A DNA stretch of 64,000 nt, taken from the NCBI RefSeq assembly GCF_003318295.1, contig NZ_QOCW01000017.1, forward strand, positions 1 through 64,000, in the 5' to 3' direction. Made by a program: the position numbers and the translations under genes. The stretch is from Bacillus taeanensis. Its GTDB lineage: Bacteria; Bacillota; Bacilli; Bacillales; UBA6769. The notes beneath the pieces are model-generated. The model had not been told where the DNA came from. It was given only the letters and a program-made list of their open reading frames with translations, and did no database searches. Positions 37,847 through 47,522 of the stretch are shown here, in pieces. Within the stretch, counting starts at the first letter, position 1. The number at the start of each line of letters is the position of its first letter.

Positions 37847-39139
37847 ATGGAAAAGTTAATGATCGAGGGAGGTTATCCTCTCGAAGGAACAGTCCATATT
37901 AGCGGCGCTAAAAATAGTGCGGTTGCTTTAATTCCAGCAGCCATTTTAGCTGAATCAAAAGTAACCATTGATGGACTGCCAAACATTTCAGATGTTCATC
38001 TGCTTCGGGAGCTTCTTGAAGAGATTGGCGGCGCGGCCTCATTGGAAGAGAAAACGTTAACCGTCCATCCAGAGAAAATGATTCCTATGCCGCTGCCAAA
38101 TGGAAAAGTAAAAAAGCTTAGAGCGTCTTATTATTTAATGGGCGCAATGCTTGGACGCTTTAAAAAAGCAGTGATCGGACTTCCTGGTGGATGTAACTTA
38201 GGCCCAAGACCAATTGATCAGCATATTAAAGGGTTTGAAGCGCTTGGTGCTAAAGTTACCAATGAACAAGGTGCGATTTACCTTCGTGCTGATGAGTTAA
38301 AAGGAGCGCGTATTTATTTAGATGTTGTCAGTGTTGGGGCAACGATTAATATTATGCTTGCTGCCGTACGTGCTAAAGGTCGCACGATTATCGAAAATGC
38401 GGCGAAAGAACCTGAAATTATTGATGTTGCCACCCTTTTAAGCAGCATGGGCGCAAAAATTAAAGGCGCTGGAACTGATGTGATTCGCATTGATGGTGTG
38501 GATACATTAAACGGCTGCAGCCACTCTATTATCCCAGATCGTATTGAAGCAGGTACGTATATGATTTTAGGTGCTGCGATGGGCAAAGAAGTCGTGGTGG
38601 ATAATGTGATTCCACAGCATGTTGAGTCACTCATTGCAAAGCTTCGTGAAATGGGTATATCCATTGAAGCAAACGAAGACCAAGTCGTCATTCGCGGTAA
38701 CGAAGAGCGAAAACTAAAAAGCGTTGATGTCAAAACACTCGTTTATCCTGGTTTTCCAACGGATTTACAGCAGCCATTTACATCATTGTTAACAAATGCA
38801 GAAGGAACAAGTATTGTAACAGATACGATTTACAGTGCGCGCTTTAAACATATTGATGAACTGCGCCGTATGGGAGCAAATGTGAAAGTTGAAGGTCGCT
38901 CAGCCATTATTAATGGACCAGCTCAATTAGAAGGGGCAAAGGTAAAAGCAAGTGATTTACGTGCAGGTGCTTCATTAGTTGTAGCAGGTTTAATGGCAAA
39001 AGGAGTGACTGAAATTTCAGGTCTTGAACACATTGACCGCGGTTATGAAGAATTAGTTGAAAAGCTGTCCACACTTGGTGCTAAAATTTGGCGAGAAGGT
39101 CTCGATCAAGAGGAAATAAAAGAGTTAAAAAGCTCCTAA
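37847..39139 (+). CDS. murAB: UDP-N-acetylglucosamine 1-carboxyvinyltransferase
   Basis: A 430-residue enzyme that transfers enolpyruvate to UDP-GlcNAc, the first committed step of peptidoglycan synthesis. [13 protein letters not shown] near the N-terminus and [16 protein letters not shown] with the active-site C116 (fosfomycin target) are seen. Position after tal identifies it as the second Bacillus paralogue (MurAB, MurZ type). Confidence 0.95.
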   Translation: MEKLMIEGGYPLEGTVHISGAKNSAVALIPAAILAESKVTIDGLPNISDVHLLRELLEEIGGAASLEEKTLTVHPEKMIPMPLPNGKVKKLRASYYLMGAMLGRFKKAVIGLPGGCNLGPRPIDQHIKGFEALGAKVTNEQGAIYLRADELKGARIYLDVVSVGATINIMLAAVRAKGRTIIENAAKEPEIIDVATLLSSMGAKIKGAGTDVIRIDGVDTLNGCSHSIIPDRIEAGTYMILGAAMGKEVVVDNVIPQHVESLIAKLREMGISIEANEDQVVIRGNEERKLKSVDVKTLVYPGFPTDLQQPFTSLLTNAEGTSIVTDTIYSARFKHIDELRRMGANVKVEGRSAIINGPAQLEGAKVKASDLRAGASLVVAGLMAKGVTEISGLEHIDRGYEELVEKLSTLGAKIWREGLDQEEIKELKSS

Positions 39140-39695
39140 GTCATGAACAGGTGATTGAGAGAGAACGCTCTTATAACAAATTGAAAATAAAAGCATGTTT
39201 TCGAAAACGAAAGGAAATAAAATGCTTTTTATATAAAGTGTGAATAGTTTTAGTTTTTACTAGAACAACCTGCAGTATTTGCATGGTGCGCGATCATTAA
39301 GAAATTTGAAGATTTCATCTGTACCGGGGATGATTAAATTGGTAATAACAAAGGCAGTACATGTACCTTTCCATATTATCCCCGTTATCTTCTGATTCCT
39401 GCTTTTCATACAGATAAGTTGTATGGTCAGTCAGAAAAATTCCTCCATTTATTATGCAATTTTTTTCAAAATAAACAAAGTAACCTTGTCAAAATGAAAC
39501 AAAAATAATTTAAAGATTGAATAGTTATAGGAAATGTGGTTAAAATATGAATTATGGTTCTTGTTTGCCATCTTACGTATGTACTTCATTTTTGCTTCTC
39601 TATTCTTACTTCGCGATTTAAATGTCCTTCATCTTAAGACGTTTATCATGATCAATAAAAAATAAGATCTTATACAATTAAAGTGTGGTGTCATA
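39140..39695. other. Long space before rho; glpX absent
   Basis: In B. subtilis glpX (ywjI) lies here; no fragment of it was found in any frame. An imperfect hairpin (AAAAGCAT / ATGCTTTT, 39189-39229) followed by T residues may terminate murAB. TTGAAT, 18 bases and TAAAAT near 39518-39548 form a possible rho promoter, leaving a leader of over 140 bases. Nothing else was recognised. Confidence 0.55.
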
Positions 39696-40961
39696 ATGGG
39701 AGTTAACCTATCAGAATTAGAAAATATGAAACTGAAGGAACTTTATGAGCAGGCGCGTAAATATAAAGTTTCTTACTACAGCAAACTGAATAAAAAAGAA
39801 CTAATTTTTTCAATTTTAAAAGCGCAGGCCGAACAAGATGGTTTATTGTTTATGGAAGGAATTTTAGAAATTATTCCTTCAGAAGGATTTGGTTTTTTAC
39901 GTCCAATTAATTATTCACCAAGTTCAGAGGATATTTACATTTCAGCGTCACAAATTCGCCGTTTTGATTTAAGAAATGGGGATCGTGTTTCTGGAAAAGT
40001 ACGTCCTCCGAAAGAAAATGAGCGCTACTACGGTCTTCTTCATGTTGAAGCTGTTAATGGAGAAGATCCAGATTCAGCAAAAGAACGCGTTCATTTCCCG
40101 GCGCTTACACCGTTATATCCAGAAGTGAAAATGACGCTTGAAACAGAAGCAAAAAGCATTTCTTCACGAATTATCGATATGATTGCTCCAGTTGGATTTG
40201 GTCAGCGTGGTTTAATTGTTGCCCCTCCAAAAGCAGGTAAAACAATGCTTTTAAAACAAATTGCTAACAGCATTACGACAAATCATCCCGAAACAGAACT
40301 GATTGTGCTTTTAATTGACGAGCGTCCTGAGGAAGTAACAGACATTGAACGCTCTGTAAAAGGAGAAGTTGTTCATTCAACATTTGATGAAGTGCCGGAA
40401 AATCATATTAAAGTGGCTGAACTTGTATTAGAGCGTGCCATGCGTCTTGTCGAGCATAAAAAAGATGTAGTCATTCTATTAGATAGCATTACGCGCTTAG
40501 CACGTGCCTATAACTTAGTGATTCCGCCAAGCGGCCGTACGCTTTCAGGTGGTATTGATCCAGCAGCATTCCACCGTCCAAAGCGTTTCTTCGGGGCAGC
40601 GCGTAACATTGAAGAAGGCGGAAGCTTAACGATTCTAGCAACAGCGCTTGTTGAAACAGGTTCTCGTATGGATGATGTTATTTATGAGGAATTTAAAGGA
40701 ACAGGTAATATGGAGCTTCACTTAGATCGCCGTCTCGCTGAACGCCGTATTTTCCCTGCGATTGATATTCGTCGTTCTGGTACGAGAAAAGAAGAGCTAT
40801 TAATGCCAAAACCTGAGCTTGATACATTATGGGCGATTCGAAAAACAATGGATGATTCAGCGGAATTTGTGGAACATTTCTTAAAACGTTTAAAACAAAC
40901 AGAATCCAATCAAGAGTTCTTTGAACGCTTTCAAAAAGATAAAGCAGGAGCAAAGCGCTAA
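39696..40961 (+). CDS. rho: Transcription termination factor Rho
   Basis: A 421-residue hexameric RNA-dependent ATPase. The Rho N-terminal domain ([18 protein letters not shown]) is followed by the RNA-binding cold-shock-like domain ([21 protein letters not shown]), the P-loop [11 protein letters not shown] and the Q- and R-loops ([13 protein letters not shown]). Normal Bacillus length without the large insertions of actinobacterial Rho. Confidence 0.97.
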   Translation: MGVNLSELENMKLKELYEQARKYKVSYYSKLNKKELIFSILKAQAEQDGLLFMEGILEIIPSEGFGFLRPINYSPSSEDIYISASQIRRFDLRNGDRVSGKVRPPKENERYYGLLHVEAVNGEDPDSAKERVHFPALTPLYPEVKMTLETEAKSISSRIIDMIAPVGFGQRGLIVAPPKAGKTMLLKQIANSITTNHPETELIVLLIDERPEEVTDIERSVKGEVVHSTFDEVPENHIKVAELVLERAMRLVEHKKDVVILLDSITRLARAYNLVIPPSGRTLSGGIDPAAFHRPKRFFGAARNIEEGGSLTILATALVETGSRMDDVIYEEFKGTGNMELHLDRRLAERRIFPAIDIRRSGTRKEELLMPKPELDTLWAIRKTMDDSAEFVEHFLKRLKQTESNQEFFERFQKDKAGAKR

Positions 40962-41005
40962 GAAATCATTGAAAAGATGGATGGATTAAATTCTTATGTA
41001 GAACG

Positions 41006-41034
41006 TTGCAAATTTAAAATGACCCTGTTATAAT
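41006..41034 (+). promoter_or_regulatory. rpmE promoter
   Basis: TTGCAA, 17 bases, TATAAT, 63 bases before the start codon. Confidence 0.75.
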
Positions 41035-41096
41035 ACTTCTATGTGCTTAAGATAACTCTGTTTCCAAAGGATTCAGGGCGGAAGGAGATGAAAAGA

Positions 41097-41300
41097 ATGA
41101 AACAAGCTATTCATCCGGAATATAAAAAGGTTGCTGTAACATGTACATCTTGCGGTAACACATTTGAAACCGGTTCTGTTAAAGAAGAACTTCGCGTAGA
41201 TATTTGTTCTGAATGTCATCCATTCTACACAGGACGTCAGCGCTTTGCGGACGCAGGTGGACGCGTTGATCGCTTCAAGAAGAAATATAACCTTAAATAA
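41097..41300 (+). CDS. rpmE: 50S ribosomal protein L31, zinc-binding form
   Basis: A 67-residue ribosomal protein starting [12 protein letters not shown], with GGAAGGAG 8 bases upstream of the ATG at 41097. Cys residues 16, 19, 37 and 40 form the zinc-binding pairs of the C+ type, so it is the housekeeping form rather than the zinc-starvation replacement. Confidence 0.97.
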   Translation: MKQAIHPEYKKVAVTCTSCGNTFETGSVKEELRVDICSECHPFYTGRQRFADAGGRVDRFKKKYNLK

Positions 41301-41331
41301 GCTAGATTTCTATTTGGTAAATAACCAAACC

Positions 41332-41362
41332 ACAGGCAAGAATCGCTCTTGCCTGTTTTTTT
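41332..41362 (+). terminator. rpmE terminator
   Basis: ACAGGCAAGA and TCTTGCCTGT stem, 5-base loop, then seven T residues. Confidence 0.92.
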
Positions 41363-41371
41363 ACGTCATGA

Positions 41372-41492
41372 GAAAAGCGGAAGGCGCCTGTTTATCGGCG
41401 ACAAGCATAAAGCAAAACGGCTGGAAGGTCGGTTTTTACCTTCTGGACGTATTGACTTATGACCTCAAGCCGATGGCGCCTGCAGCTGGACA
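41372..41492. repeat. Intergenic repeat, type A, inverted
   Basis: The reverse complement of the type A unit seen at 20697 and 23080 (ends GAAAAGCGGAAGGCGCC and GCAGCTGGACA). It lies between the rpmE terminator and tdk, and its end is about 20 bases from the tdk ribosome binding site. Confidence 0.85.
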
Positions 41493-41529
41493 TGTTAAAA
41501 AAGGAACATCGAGAAAGGGGCAACCATTT

Positions 41530-42147
41530 ATGTATCGGGTCGAAAAAGGCGGCTGGCTTGAAGTTATTTGCGGCAGTATGTTTTCCGGGAAATCAGAAGA
41601 ACTCATCCGCCGTGTGCGTCGAGCAAGCTTTGGAAAGTTAAAAGTACAAGTATTTAAACCAGCAATCGATGATCGGTATAGTGAAGAATCAGTTGTTTCT
41701 CACAATGGAAACTCAGTTGTAGCGCTGCCTGTTCAAACTTCCTATGAAATTGCTGAAAGAATTGAAGAAGATACAGATGTGGTCGCAATTGATGAAGTGC
41801 AGTTTTTTGATTACAATGTTGTCAATGTTGCCGAAGAGCTTGCAAATAGCGGCAAACGCGTCATTGCAGCTGGACTTGATCAAGATTTTCGCGGTGAACC
41901 TTTTTCGCATATGCCGATATTAATGGCACTGGCGGAATCTGTGACAAAGCTGCAGGCAATTTGTTTGCAGTGCGGCGCACCGGCAAGCCGTACACAGCGC
42001 CTTATTAATAAAGAACCGGCACATTATGAAGATCCAATTATTTTAGTGGGTGCCGCTGAATCATATGAACCGCGGTGCCGTCACTGTCATGAAGTGCCCG
42101 GAAAGCCAGACAAAGCAAAGAAAAGTGAAATCATCACGGAAGTATAG
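41530..42147 (+). CDS. tdk: Thymidine kinase
   Basis: A 205-residue type II thymidine kinase that salvages thymidine. The P-loop is [14 protein letters not shown], the Walker B region is [11 protein letters not shown], and the lasso and zinc site are [13 protein letters not shown] and CRHC. The ATG at 41530 has AAAGGGG upstream and gives the family length; the open frame extends upstream through the repeat without a start signal. The last 38 codons and the terminator are duplicated at 49995-50139. Confidence 0.95.
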   Translation: MYRVEKGGWLEVICGSMFSGKSEELIRRVRRASFGKLKVQVFKPAIDDRYSEESVVSHNGNSVVALPVQTSYEIAERIEEDTDVVAIDEVQFFDYNVVNVAEELANSGKRVIAAGLDQDFRGEPFSHMPILMALAESVTKLQAICLQCGAPASRTQRLINKEPAHYEDPIILVGAAESYEPRCRHCHEVPGKPDKAKKSEIITEV

Positions 42148-42178
42148 AAGAAGCTGCCGATTGGCAGCTTCTTTTTTG
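42034..42178 (+). repeat. Direct repeat copy 1: tdk 3' end plus terminator
   Basis: From CCAATTATTTTAGT inside tdk to the terminator AAGCTGCC-GATT-GGCAGCTT and T-run (42152-42178). The second copy is 7.96 kb downstream. Confidence 0.9.
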
Positions 42179-42190
42179 TTATCATGGTGA

Positions 42191-42490
42191 TTAAATAATT
42201 TCTACATTAATTCCATATTCTTTAAAAGCATTTGTCATTTCATTTTTTGCTTCTTCTTCGTCATCACCATGAATTTCTAATTTATATTGAGTGGAATTAG
42301 ACAATAAGGATACACTTAGTCCAAGAAAGCTCTTTACATCAACTATTTTGTTTTCAATATGTAAAACAATACTTGATTTAAAGTTGTTTGCAGTGTTTAC
42401 AATAGAAGCCATATCTTTTACATTAATTGAACCTGACTGTATCGCTCGACCTAACTTTGTTGCATCAGATGCTCTTTTATTAAAATCCAT
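42191..42490 (-). CDS. HPr-like protein lacking the catalytic histidine
   Basis: A 99-residue protein. From residue 34 onward it aligns with HPr/Crh (FKSSIVL, NKIVDVKSFLGLSVSL, LEIHGDDEEEAKNEM). Ser54 in DVKS corresponds to regulatory Ser46. The phosphocarrier His15 is replaced: the equivalent position is N23 in SGSINVKDMAS. It therefore cannot carry PTS phosphate at that site, like Crh, which has Gln. Crh works only as a Ser-phosphorylated co-repressor of CcpA. Here a LacI-family gene lies next upstream on the same strand, so a partnership is plausible but unproven. AGGGGGA lies 9 bases before the ATG, and a strong promoter precedes it. Confidence 0.7.
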   Translation of the reverse strand: MDFNKRASDATKLGRAIQSGSINVKDMASIVNTANNFKSSIVLHIENKIVDVKSFLGLSVSLLSNSTQYKLEIHGDDEEEAKNEMTNAFKEYGINVEII

Positions 42491-42536
42491 TTTTATATTC
42501 CCCCTGTAAAAGGTTCATTATTAGTAATCTTAGTGA

Positions 42537-42565
42537 ATTATACCATTTTCTATATGTACTGTAAA
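42537..42565 (-). promoter_or_regulatory. Sigma-A promoter of the HPr-like gene
   Basis: On the minus strand TTTACA, 17 bases, TATAAT, about 45 bases before the start codon. Confidence 0.75.
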
Positions 42566-42690
42566 AAATACAATGTCAAGAGCAATGCTTTTTAATAAAA
42601 AGGGAGAAATTGTTCATTAATTTACCATACAAAAAAAGAAAGATATTTGTTACACTATAGATAAGTTAATATTTTCGGTATGAGAAGCGG

Positions 42691-42919
42691 AGAGACCACA
42701 ACACATTATCTTTTTAATTTAAGGTAATGCTGTTTGTGGTCTCTTTTTTTGCTGCTGGATTGGATTCATAGTATCACTCCTATCTCAATTTATTCATCGG
42801 TTTGATTGAGAGAAGACGATTAAGTCACCAGAGTATAAAGTCTCTGCATGAAAGTTTCTAAACAAAAAATTGTATCACAATGGAGAAGATGCCCCCTCTA
42901 TTATAGGGATCATCTTCTC
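42691..42919. terminator. Two terminator-like hairpins between the HPr-like and LacI genes
   Basis: At 42691-42750 AGAGACCACAA pairs with TTGTGGTCTCT, the latter followed by a T-run, so it acts on the plus strand; no gene precedes it on that strand, only possible promoter-like sequence near 42640-42660. At 42882-42919 GAGAAGATG pairs with CATCTTCTC and may end the lacI transcript. The rest of 42491-43031 holds nothing else recognised. Confidence 0.5.
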
Positions 42920-43031
42920 GAGTCAAGGTCTGCTTTTTTCCATATTTTTTTAATTTTCATGTTTATAATTAACAAATTAGAAAAGAATATAAAAATCAAG
43001 TTGAAACAACAACGGGTGTTATAAATAATAC

Positions 43032-44024
43032 TCAGCTTTTTATCGTTCTAGCTAGTGCACAGGATGTTCTTTCAGAAATTTTGGGTGATAACGTTTGACT
43101 TAGTGGAACAGAATTGGGATTTTTAATATAATCTAACAATGTTTTCACCATATGTTTGGCAATTTCTTCAACAGGTACACCCACACTTGTTAATGGAATC
43201 TCTAAACTTTCCAACTGTGGGATATTATCGTAACTAATAACGGACATATCTTTTGGAATGATATAGTCCGCTTGTCTCAATGCACGGATAATTCCTGCAC
43301 TGATGTCGTAACTTGACCCGATAATTGCAGTAGGCTTAAACGAAGATTTTAAAAGTTGAATCGTGGACATATATCCATCGTACCAATCCAGCCCTCTCGT
43401 ATTGATTAAGTTATGATTACCAATCTTAAGTCCGAATTTTTCCATCGCTTGTTGAAAACCGTAACATTTTTCAACTTGTCTTTCGTCATTAAAAGAGAAG
43501 TCTCCAACAAATGCAATGTTTTCATGTCCGAGGTGGTATAAGTATTCAACGGCTGCATGCATGGCTTCTCTGTAATTTACATCAATAACAGGAATTGACT
43601 TATTTTCACTTACACCATAAGAAACAATGGGTAACGGGGAGGAGTTAGGCATACCAATGTTATCTTTATTAAATACAATCACACCGTCCACTTGGAAACG
43701 TTTGTACATTTCTATCGATTCTTCAATTGAGTCGATGGAAAGAATCATTTTATAGTTATGTTTGCTAACCTCTTCATTAATTTTCGTTACCAAGATAGAT
43801 GGTGCAACACGTTCTAGTGTTGGCCATATAAGGCCAATCACATTAGATTGTTTAGAGGCAAGTCTTTGAGCGGCGTAATTTGGCTCATAACCCAGCTCTC
43901 TTGCTAATTTTATAATTCTATCCTTTGTTTCTGGTTTAACAAGAGGACTATCATTTAAAGCTTTAGATACGGTTGAATGACTAACACCGATTTGTTTTGC
44001 GATATCCTTTATCGTTATTTTCAT
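43032..44024 (-). CDS. LacI-family transcriptional regulator
   Basis: A 330-residue repressor. The N-terminal helix-turn-helix ITIKDIAKQIGVSHSTVSKAL and hinge NYAAQRLASKQSNVIGL are classical; the rest is a periplasmic-binding-protein-like sugar-sensing domain (ADYIIPKDMSVISYDNIP). It is divergent from the TRAP/GH31 operon and two operator-like palindromes lie in the shared upstream region, so it probably represses both itself and the operon. The sensed ligand would be the substrate or a product of the glycosidase. Confidence 0.9.
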   Translation of the reverse strand: MKITIKDIAKQIGVSHSTVSKALNDSPLVKPETKDRIIKLARELGYEPNYAAQRLASKQSNVIGLIWPTLERVAPSILVTKINEEVSKHNYKMILSIDSIEESIEMYKRFQVDGVIVFNKDNIGMPNSSPLPIVSYGVSENKSIPVIDVNYREAMHAAVEYLYHLGHENIAFVGDFSFNDERQVEKCYGFQQAMEKFGLKIGNHNLINTRGLDWYDGYMSTIQLLKSSFKPTAIIGSSYDISAGIIRALRQADYIIPKDMSVISYDNIPQLESLEIPLTSVGVPVEEIAKHMVKTLLDYIKNPNSVPLSQTLSPKISERTSCALARTIKS

Positions 44025-44069
44025 GAGAATTCACCAACTGTTTATTATTTTGTACAAATAAATTATATA

Positions 44070-44089
44070 TTATAATCACGTGATTATAA
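44070..44089. promoter_or_regulatory. LacI-type operator O1
   Basis: TTATAATCACGTGATTATAA is a perfect 20-bp palindrome with the central CG typical of LacI-family operators. It lies 46 bases before the lacI start codon, downstream of a possible minus-strand promoter (TTGACA at 44146-44141), fitting autoregulation. Confidence 0.8.
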
Positions 44090-44177
44090 AAATGAAAAAA
44101 AGTAATTTAATATTTATATTTTTACAGTAAAATGGCGATGTGTCAAACTATTCCAGGTTATTTAGTATAAAATCTTT

Positions 44178-44243
44178 AAGAAAGCGCTTGAAATGTTCTG
44201 TTTTATACAGTAAAATGAACATTGTAATAATCACGTTGTTATT
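44178..44243 (+). promoter_or_regulatory. TRAP operon promoter with cre-like site and operator O2
   Basis: TTGAAA (44188-44193), 17 bases, TAAAAT (44211-44216). A cre-like site AAGAAAGCGCTTGAAA (44178-44193) covers the -35. AATAATCACGTTGTTATT (44226-44243) resembles operator O1 and begins just past the expected start site, so bound repressor would block elongation. A second cre-like sequence, ATGAAAACGTTTTTTA, is at 44286-44301. Confidence 0.65.
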
Positions 44244-44455
44244 ATTGTTTTGAAAAGATTTAGAAGCATCCTTTTAAAGTGTTTTATGAAAACGTTTTTT
44301 ATATGATGGATAATAATGATAAGAGTTTAGCTCTCTTGTAAGTAATCTTTTCTTTCTATCGTTTAAATTACTTGTTTCATTAAACTGTTTTGAAAAGGAT
44401 TACACCCCAACAGCGTATGTTTATTACACAATTATAAAAATGGGAGGAATATTAA

Positions 44456-45490
44456 ATGAAATTGAAAAAAATATTATCAATAGCAGCAACAGGTATTGTA
44501 TCTTTATCATTATTAGCTGGTTGTGGTGGAGATAATAATGCAAATAATGGAAGTTCAGAAGACGCTGGTGCAAAGCCTGTTACATTGCGTTTAGCACATA
44601 ATCAGCCTGAAGATCATCCTGTTCATGCTTCATTAATGGAGTTATCTAAACTTACTGATGAAAATTCAGATGGAAGCGTAAAGGTTGAGATTTTTCCAAA
44701 TGGACAATTAGGTCAAGAGCGTGATGTGATTGAACTTGTAAAGTCAGGTACGCTTGATATGACAAAGGTAAGTGCGAGCGCATTGGAAGCGTTTGATTCA
44801 AACTACGGTATTTTTTCACTTCCATATATATTTCAAAGCAAAGAGCATTATTATGAAGTAATGGATAATAGTGAGGCTGTTCAAGAAATTTTCCAAGGTA
44901 CAAAAGATGATGGATTCATTGCTATTGGTTGGTATGATGCGGGACAGCGCAGTATTTATACAGTTGACAAAAAAGTAACGTCTCCTGATGATATGAGTGG
45001 TTTGAAAATTCGCGTACAAGAAAGTCCAACATCTATCTCAATGATTGAGGCGATGGGGGGAGCACCAACTCCGATGTCTTATGGTGAAGTTTACACATCT
45101 CTTCAACAAGGTGTTATTGATGGCGCTGAAAATAATGAAACAGCTTTAACGAATAGTAAACATGGTGAAGTTGCAAAGGCATACACGTATACAGAACATC
45201 AATATGTTCCTGATGTGTTAATTGTAAGCACTGCCATGTGGGAAAAGCTGTCAGATGACCAGCGCAACGCAATTCAAGAGGCAGCCAAAGCTTCATCCGA
45301 AAGTCATAAAGATGCATGGAAAAAAGCAATTGAAAAATCTGTTAATGCTTCAAAAGAAATGGGCGTAACATTTTATACAATTGATAAACAAGCGTTTATT
45401 GATGCAGCCTCTCCGCTGCATGAAGCATATAAACAACAAAGTGAACAGAATGCAGCATTCTTTGATGACTTCCAAAGCTTTCTTAAATAA
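44456..45490 (+). CDS. TRAP transporter substrate-binding lipoprotein, DctP family
   Basis: A 344-residue extracytoplasmic solute receptor. The signal peptide ends in the lipobox LLAGC (C23), so the mature protein is lipid-anchored. DctP features include LRLAHNQPEDHPVH, FPNGQLGQERDVIELVKSGTLDM and the carboxylate-binding Arg in GLKIRVQES (R186). This Arg predicts an anionic ligand, such as a sugar acid. TGGGAGGA precedes the ATG. It is the first gene of the operon. Confidence 0.9.
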   Translation: MKLKKILSIAATGIVSLSLLAGCGGDNNANNGSSEDAGAKPVTLRLAHNQPEDHPVHASLMELSKLTDENSDGSVKVEIFPNGQLGQERDVIELVKSGTLDMTKVSASALEAFDSNYGIFSLPYIFQSKEHYYEVMDNSEAVQEIFQGTKDDGFIAIGWYDAGQRSIYTVDKKVTSPDDMSGLKIRVQESPTSISMIEAMGGAPTPMSYGEVYTSLQQGVIDGAENNETALTNSKHGEVAKAYTYTEHQYVPDVLIVSTAMWEKLSDDQRNAIQEAAKASSESHKDAWKKAIEKSVNASKEMGVTFYTIDKQAFIDAASPLHEAYKQQSEQNAAFFDDFQSFLK

Positions 45491-45512
45491 TAAATAGGAA
45501 GGACGAAATAGG

Positions 45513-45549
45513 CCTCTATTTCTGATAGGTTCATCTTCAGAAATAGAGG
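45513..45549 (+). promoter_or_regulatory. Intercistronic hairpin between dctP and dctQ
   Basis: CCTCTATTTCTGA and TCAGAAATAGAGG form a perfect 13-bp stem with an 11-base loop and only a weak T-tract. Such hairpins typically stabilise the upstream message or partly terminate, giving more binding protein than permease. Confidence 0.7.
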
Positions 45550-45581
45550 TTTAAAAAATAGGAAGAGAAGGTGAAAATCCT

Positions 45582-46061
45582 ATGAGAGAAATAATAGATA
45601 GGGTTACAGCGTTTTTAACATGTTCTTTAATGATCGTGATGGTTTTTATTGCTTGTTGGCAAGTATTTACTCGTTTTGTTTTAAGTGCACCTAGTACAAT
45701 ATCAGAGGAGTTTTTAAGGTATTCTCTTATTTGGCTGACTATGGTTGGTTCAGCTTATGCATACGGAAAGAAGAAACATTTAGCTGTTGTTTTTGCTGCT
45801 CGAAAAATACCTGTAAAATATCAATTATTCGTTCATTTGCTCGTTGAAGCAATTGTTATATTGTTTATTGTTGTTGTTCTCCTTTTTGGAGGGACAAAAG
45901 CATATCAAAATGCAATTGGACAAGTTTCATCTGCTATTGGGATGCCAATGGAGTATTTATATTTAAGCCTTATCGTATCAGGGGTTTTATTTTTATTTTA
46001 TTCCATTCTTCATATAAAAGATTATTTCGTAAAACATAAGCAAATGTCGCAGATGAACTAA
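45582..46061 (+). CDS. TRAP transporter small permease, DctQ family
   Basis: A 159-residue protein with four hydrophobic helices. TISEEFLRYSLIWLTMVGSAYAYGKKKHLAV between helices 2 and 3 is typical of DctQ. It forms the membrane complex with the large subunit encoded next. GAAGGTG lies 9 bases before the ATG. Confidence 0.9.
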   Translation: MREIIDRVTAFLTCSLMIVMVFIACWQVFTRFVLSAPSTISEEFLRYSLIWLTMVGSAYAYGKKKHLAVVFAARKIPVKYQLFVHLLVEAIVILFIVVVLLFGGTKAYQNAIGQVSSAIGMPMEYLYLSLIVSGVLFLFYSILHIKDYFVKHKQMSQMN

Positions 46062-46102
46062 AATCTACAGCTTTAGATAGTGAGTAAAAAGGAGTGAACA
46101 TC

Positions 46103-47398
46103 ATGGCATTACAAGCAGGTCTTGTTTTAGTTATTGTATTTGTACTTATGCTTGTTTTAAGTGTCCCTATTTCGGTAAGTATTGTAATTGCCTCTATGGC
46201 TGCTATTTTTATCGTTTTGCCGATGGATATGGCTGTATTTACTTCAGCACAAAAAATTGTGACTGGTCTTGATAGCTTTACATTGTTAGCTGTTCCTTTT
46301 TTTATTCTTTCAGGAATTTTAATGAATAATGGTGGAATCGCTGAACGTCTTATAAATTTTGCAAAGGTGCTAGTTGGAAAAATGCCAGGTTCTTTAGGAC
46401 ATGCGAATGTACTAGGAAACATGCTGTTTGGGTCTCTGTCAGGTTCATCTGTTGCAGCTGCAGCGGCAATTGGTGGTGTAATGGGGCCATTGCAAAAAAA
46501 AGAAGGATATGACCCGAAATTTTCAGCTGCTGTAAATATTGCTTCTGCACCTACCGGATTAATTATCCCTCCGAGTGGTACGTTAATTATTTATTCTCTA
46601 GTAAGTGGGGGAACATCAGTAGCTGCCTTATTTATTGCAGGTTATTTACCAGGATTTTTATGGGGCTTAGCATGTATGGTTGTTGGTTTTATTATTGCAA
46701 AGCGTAGAAAATACCCTGTATCAGAAAGAGTTCCTTTAAAAGTAGCTCTTAAAACGTTTCTAGAGGCCATTCCAAGCTTAATGTTGATTGTGATTGTGAT
46801 AGGCGGGATTTTAGGTGGGGTGTTCACCGCCACTGAAGCTGCGGCAGTAGCAGTAGCCTATACATTTATTTTAGCTATGATTTACCGTACGGTTAAAATT
46901 TCAGATATTCCTAGAATAATAATGGAGGCAGTCGAAATTACCTCTGTTATTATGCTGCTTGTAGCTGCTTCTTCTATTATGTCATGGGTCATGGCTTTTA
47001 CAGGTATTCCTACTGTAATTAGTGAAATGATTATGAGTATTTCTGACAACCCAATTATTATTCTTCTAATTCTAAATATATTCTTATTATTTATAGGGAC
47101 ATTTATGGATATTACGCCAGCCGTACTTATTTTTACGCCAATTTTCTTACCAATTGTTACAAGTTTTGGCATGGATCCCATTCATTTTGGAATTATGTTA
47201 GTCATGAATTTAAGTATCGGAAATATTACACCTCCTGTAGGCAGTGCGTTATTTGTTGGAGCAAGTATTGCCAATTTAGATTTAGAGGACGTTATAAAAC
47301 CGCTTATCCCATTTTATTTTGTGATTATTATCGTTCTGCTTCTTGTGACGTATATACCACAAATTAGTATGGTTCTGCCAAAGTTGTTCGGTTATTAA
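46103..47398 (+). CDS. TRAP transporter large permease, DctM family
   Basis: A 431-residue protein with about 12 helices that performs sodium-coupled substrate movement. Typical sequences include LLAVPFFILSGILMNNGGIAERLINFAKVLVG (in parts), GSLSGSSVAAAAAIGG, APTGLIIPPSGTLIIY and GNITPPVGSALFVG. The ATG at 46103 has AAGGAG 8 bases upstream; the GTG at 46094 overlaps that site. Confidence 0.92.
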   Translation: MALQAGLVLVIVFVLMLVLSVPISVSIVIASMAAIFIVLPMDMAVFTSAQKIVTGLDSFTLLAVPFFILSGILMNNGGIAERLINFAKVLVGKMPGSLGHANVLGNMLFGSLSGSSVAAAAAIGGVMGPLQKKEGYDPKFSAAVNIASAPTGLIIPPSGTLIIYSLVSGGTSVAALFIAGYLPGFLWGLACMVVGFIIAKRRKYPVSERVPLKVALKTFLEAIPSLMLIVIVIGGILGGVFTATEAAAVAVAYTFILAMIYRTVKISDIPRIIMEAVEITSVIMLLVAASSIMSWVMAFTGIPTVISEMIMSISDNPIIILLILNIFLLFIGTFMDITPAVLIFTPIFLPIVTSFGMDPIHFGIMLVMNLSIGNITPPVGSALFVGASIANLDLEDVIKPLIPFYFVIIIVLLLVTYIPQISMVLPKLFGY

Positions 47399-47522
47399 TG
47401 AGATCTAAGATCGTATTGGCAAGTTAGTAATTCGCTAACTTATTTATAAATGAAATGACTGTAAGATCGGTGCAAACCATTTGAATTTTAATAACAGATA
47501 ACTATAAGAAAAGGTGAGTTTG

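Noticed and set aside
39541..39620. 24-codon leader peptide before rho
   Set aside because: No ribosome binding site before the ATG and no attenuator hairpin linked to it.
41245..41529. N-terminal extension of thymidine kinase
   Set aside because: The frame is open only because it runs through rpmE out of frame and an intergenic repeat; the ATG at 41530 has the ribosome binding site and gives the family length.
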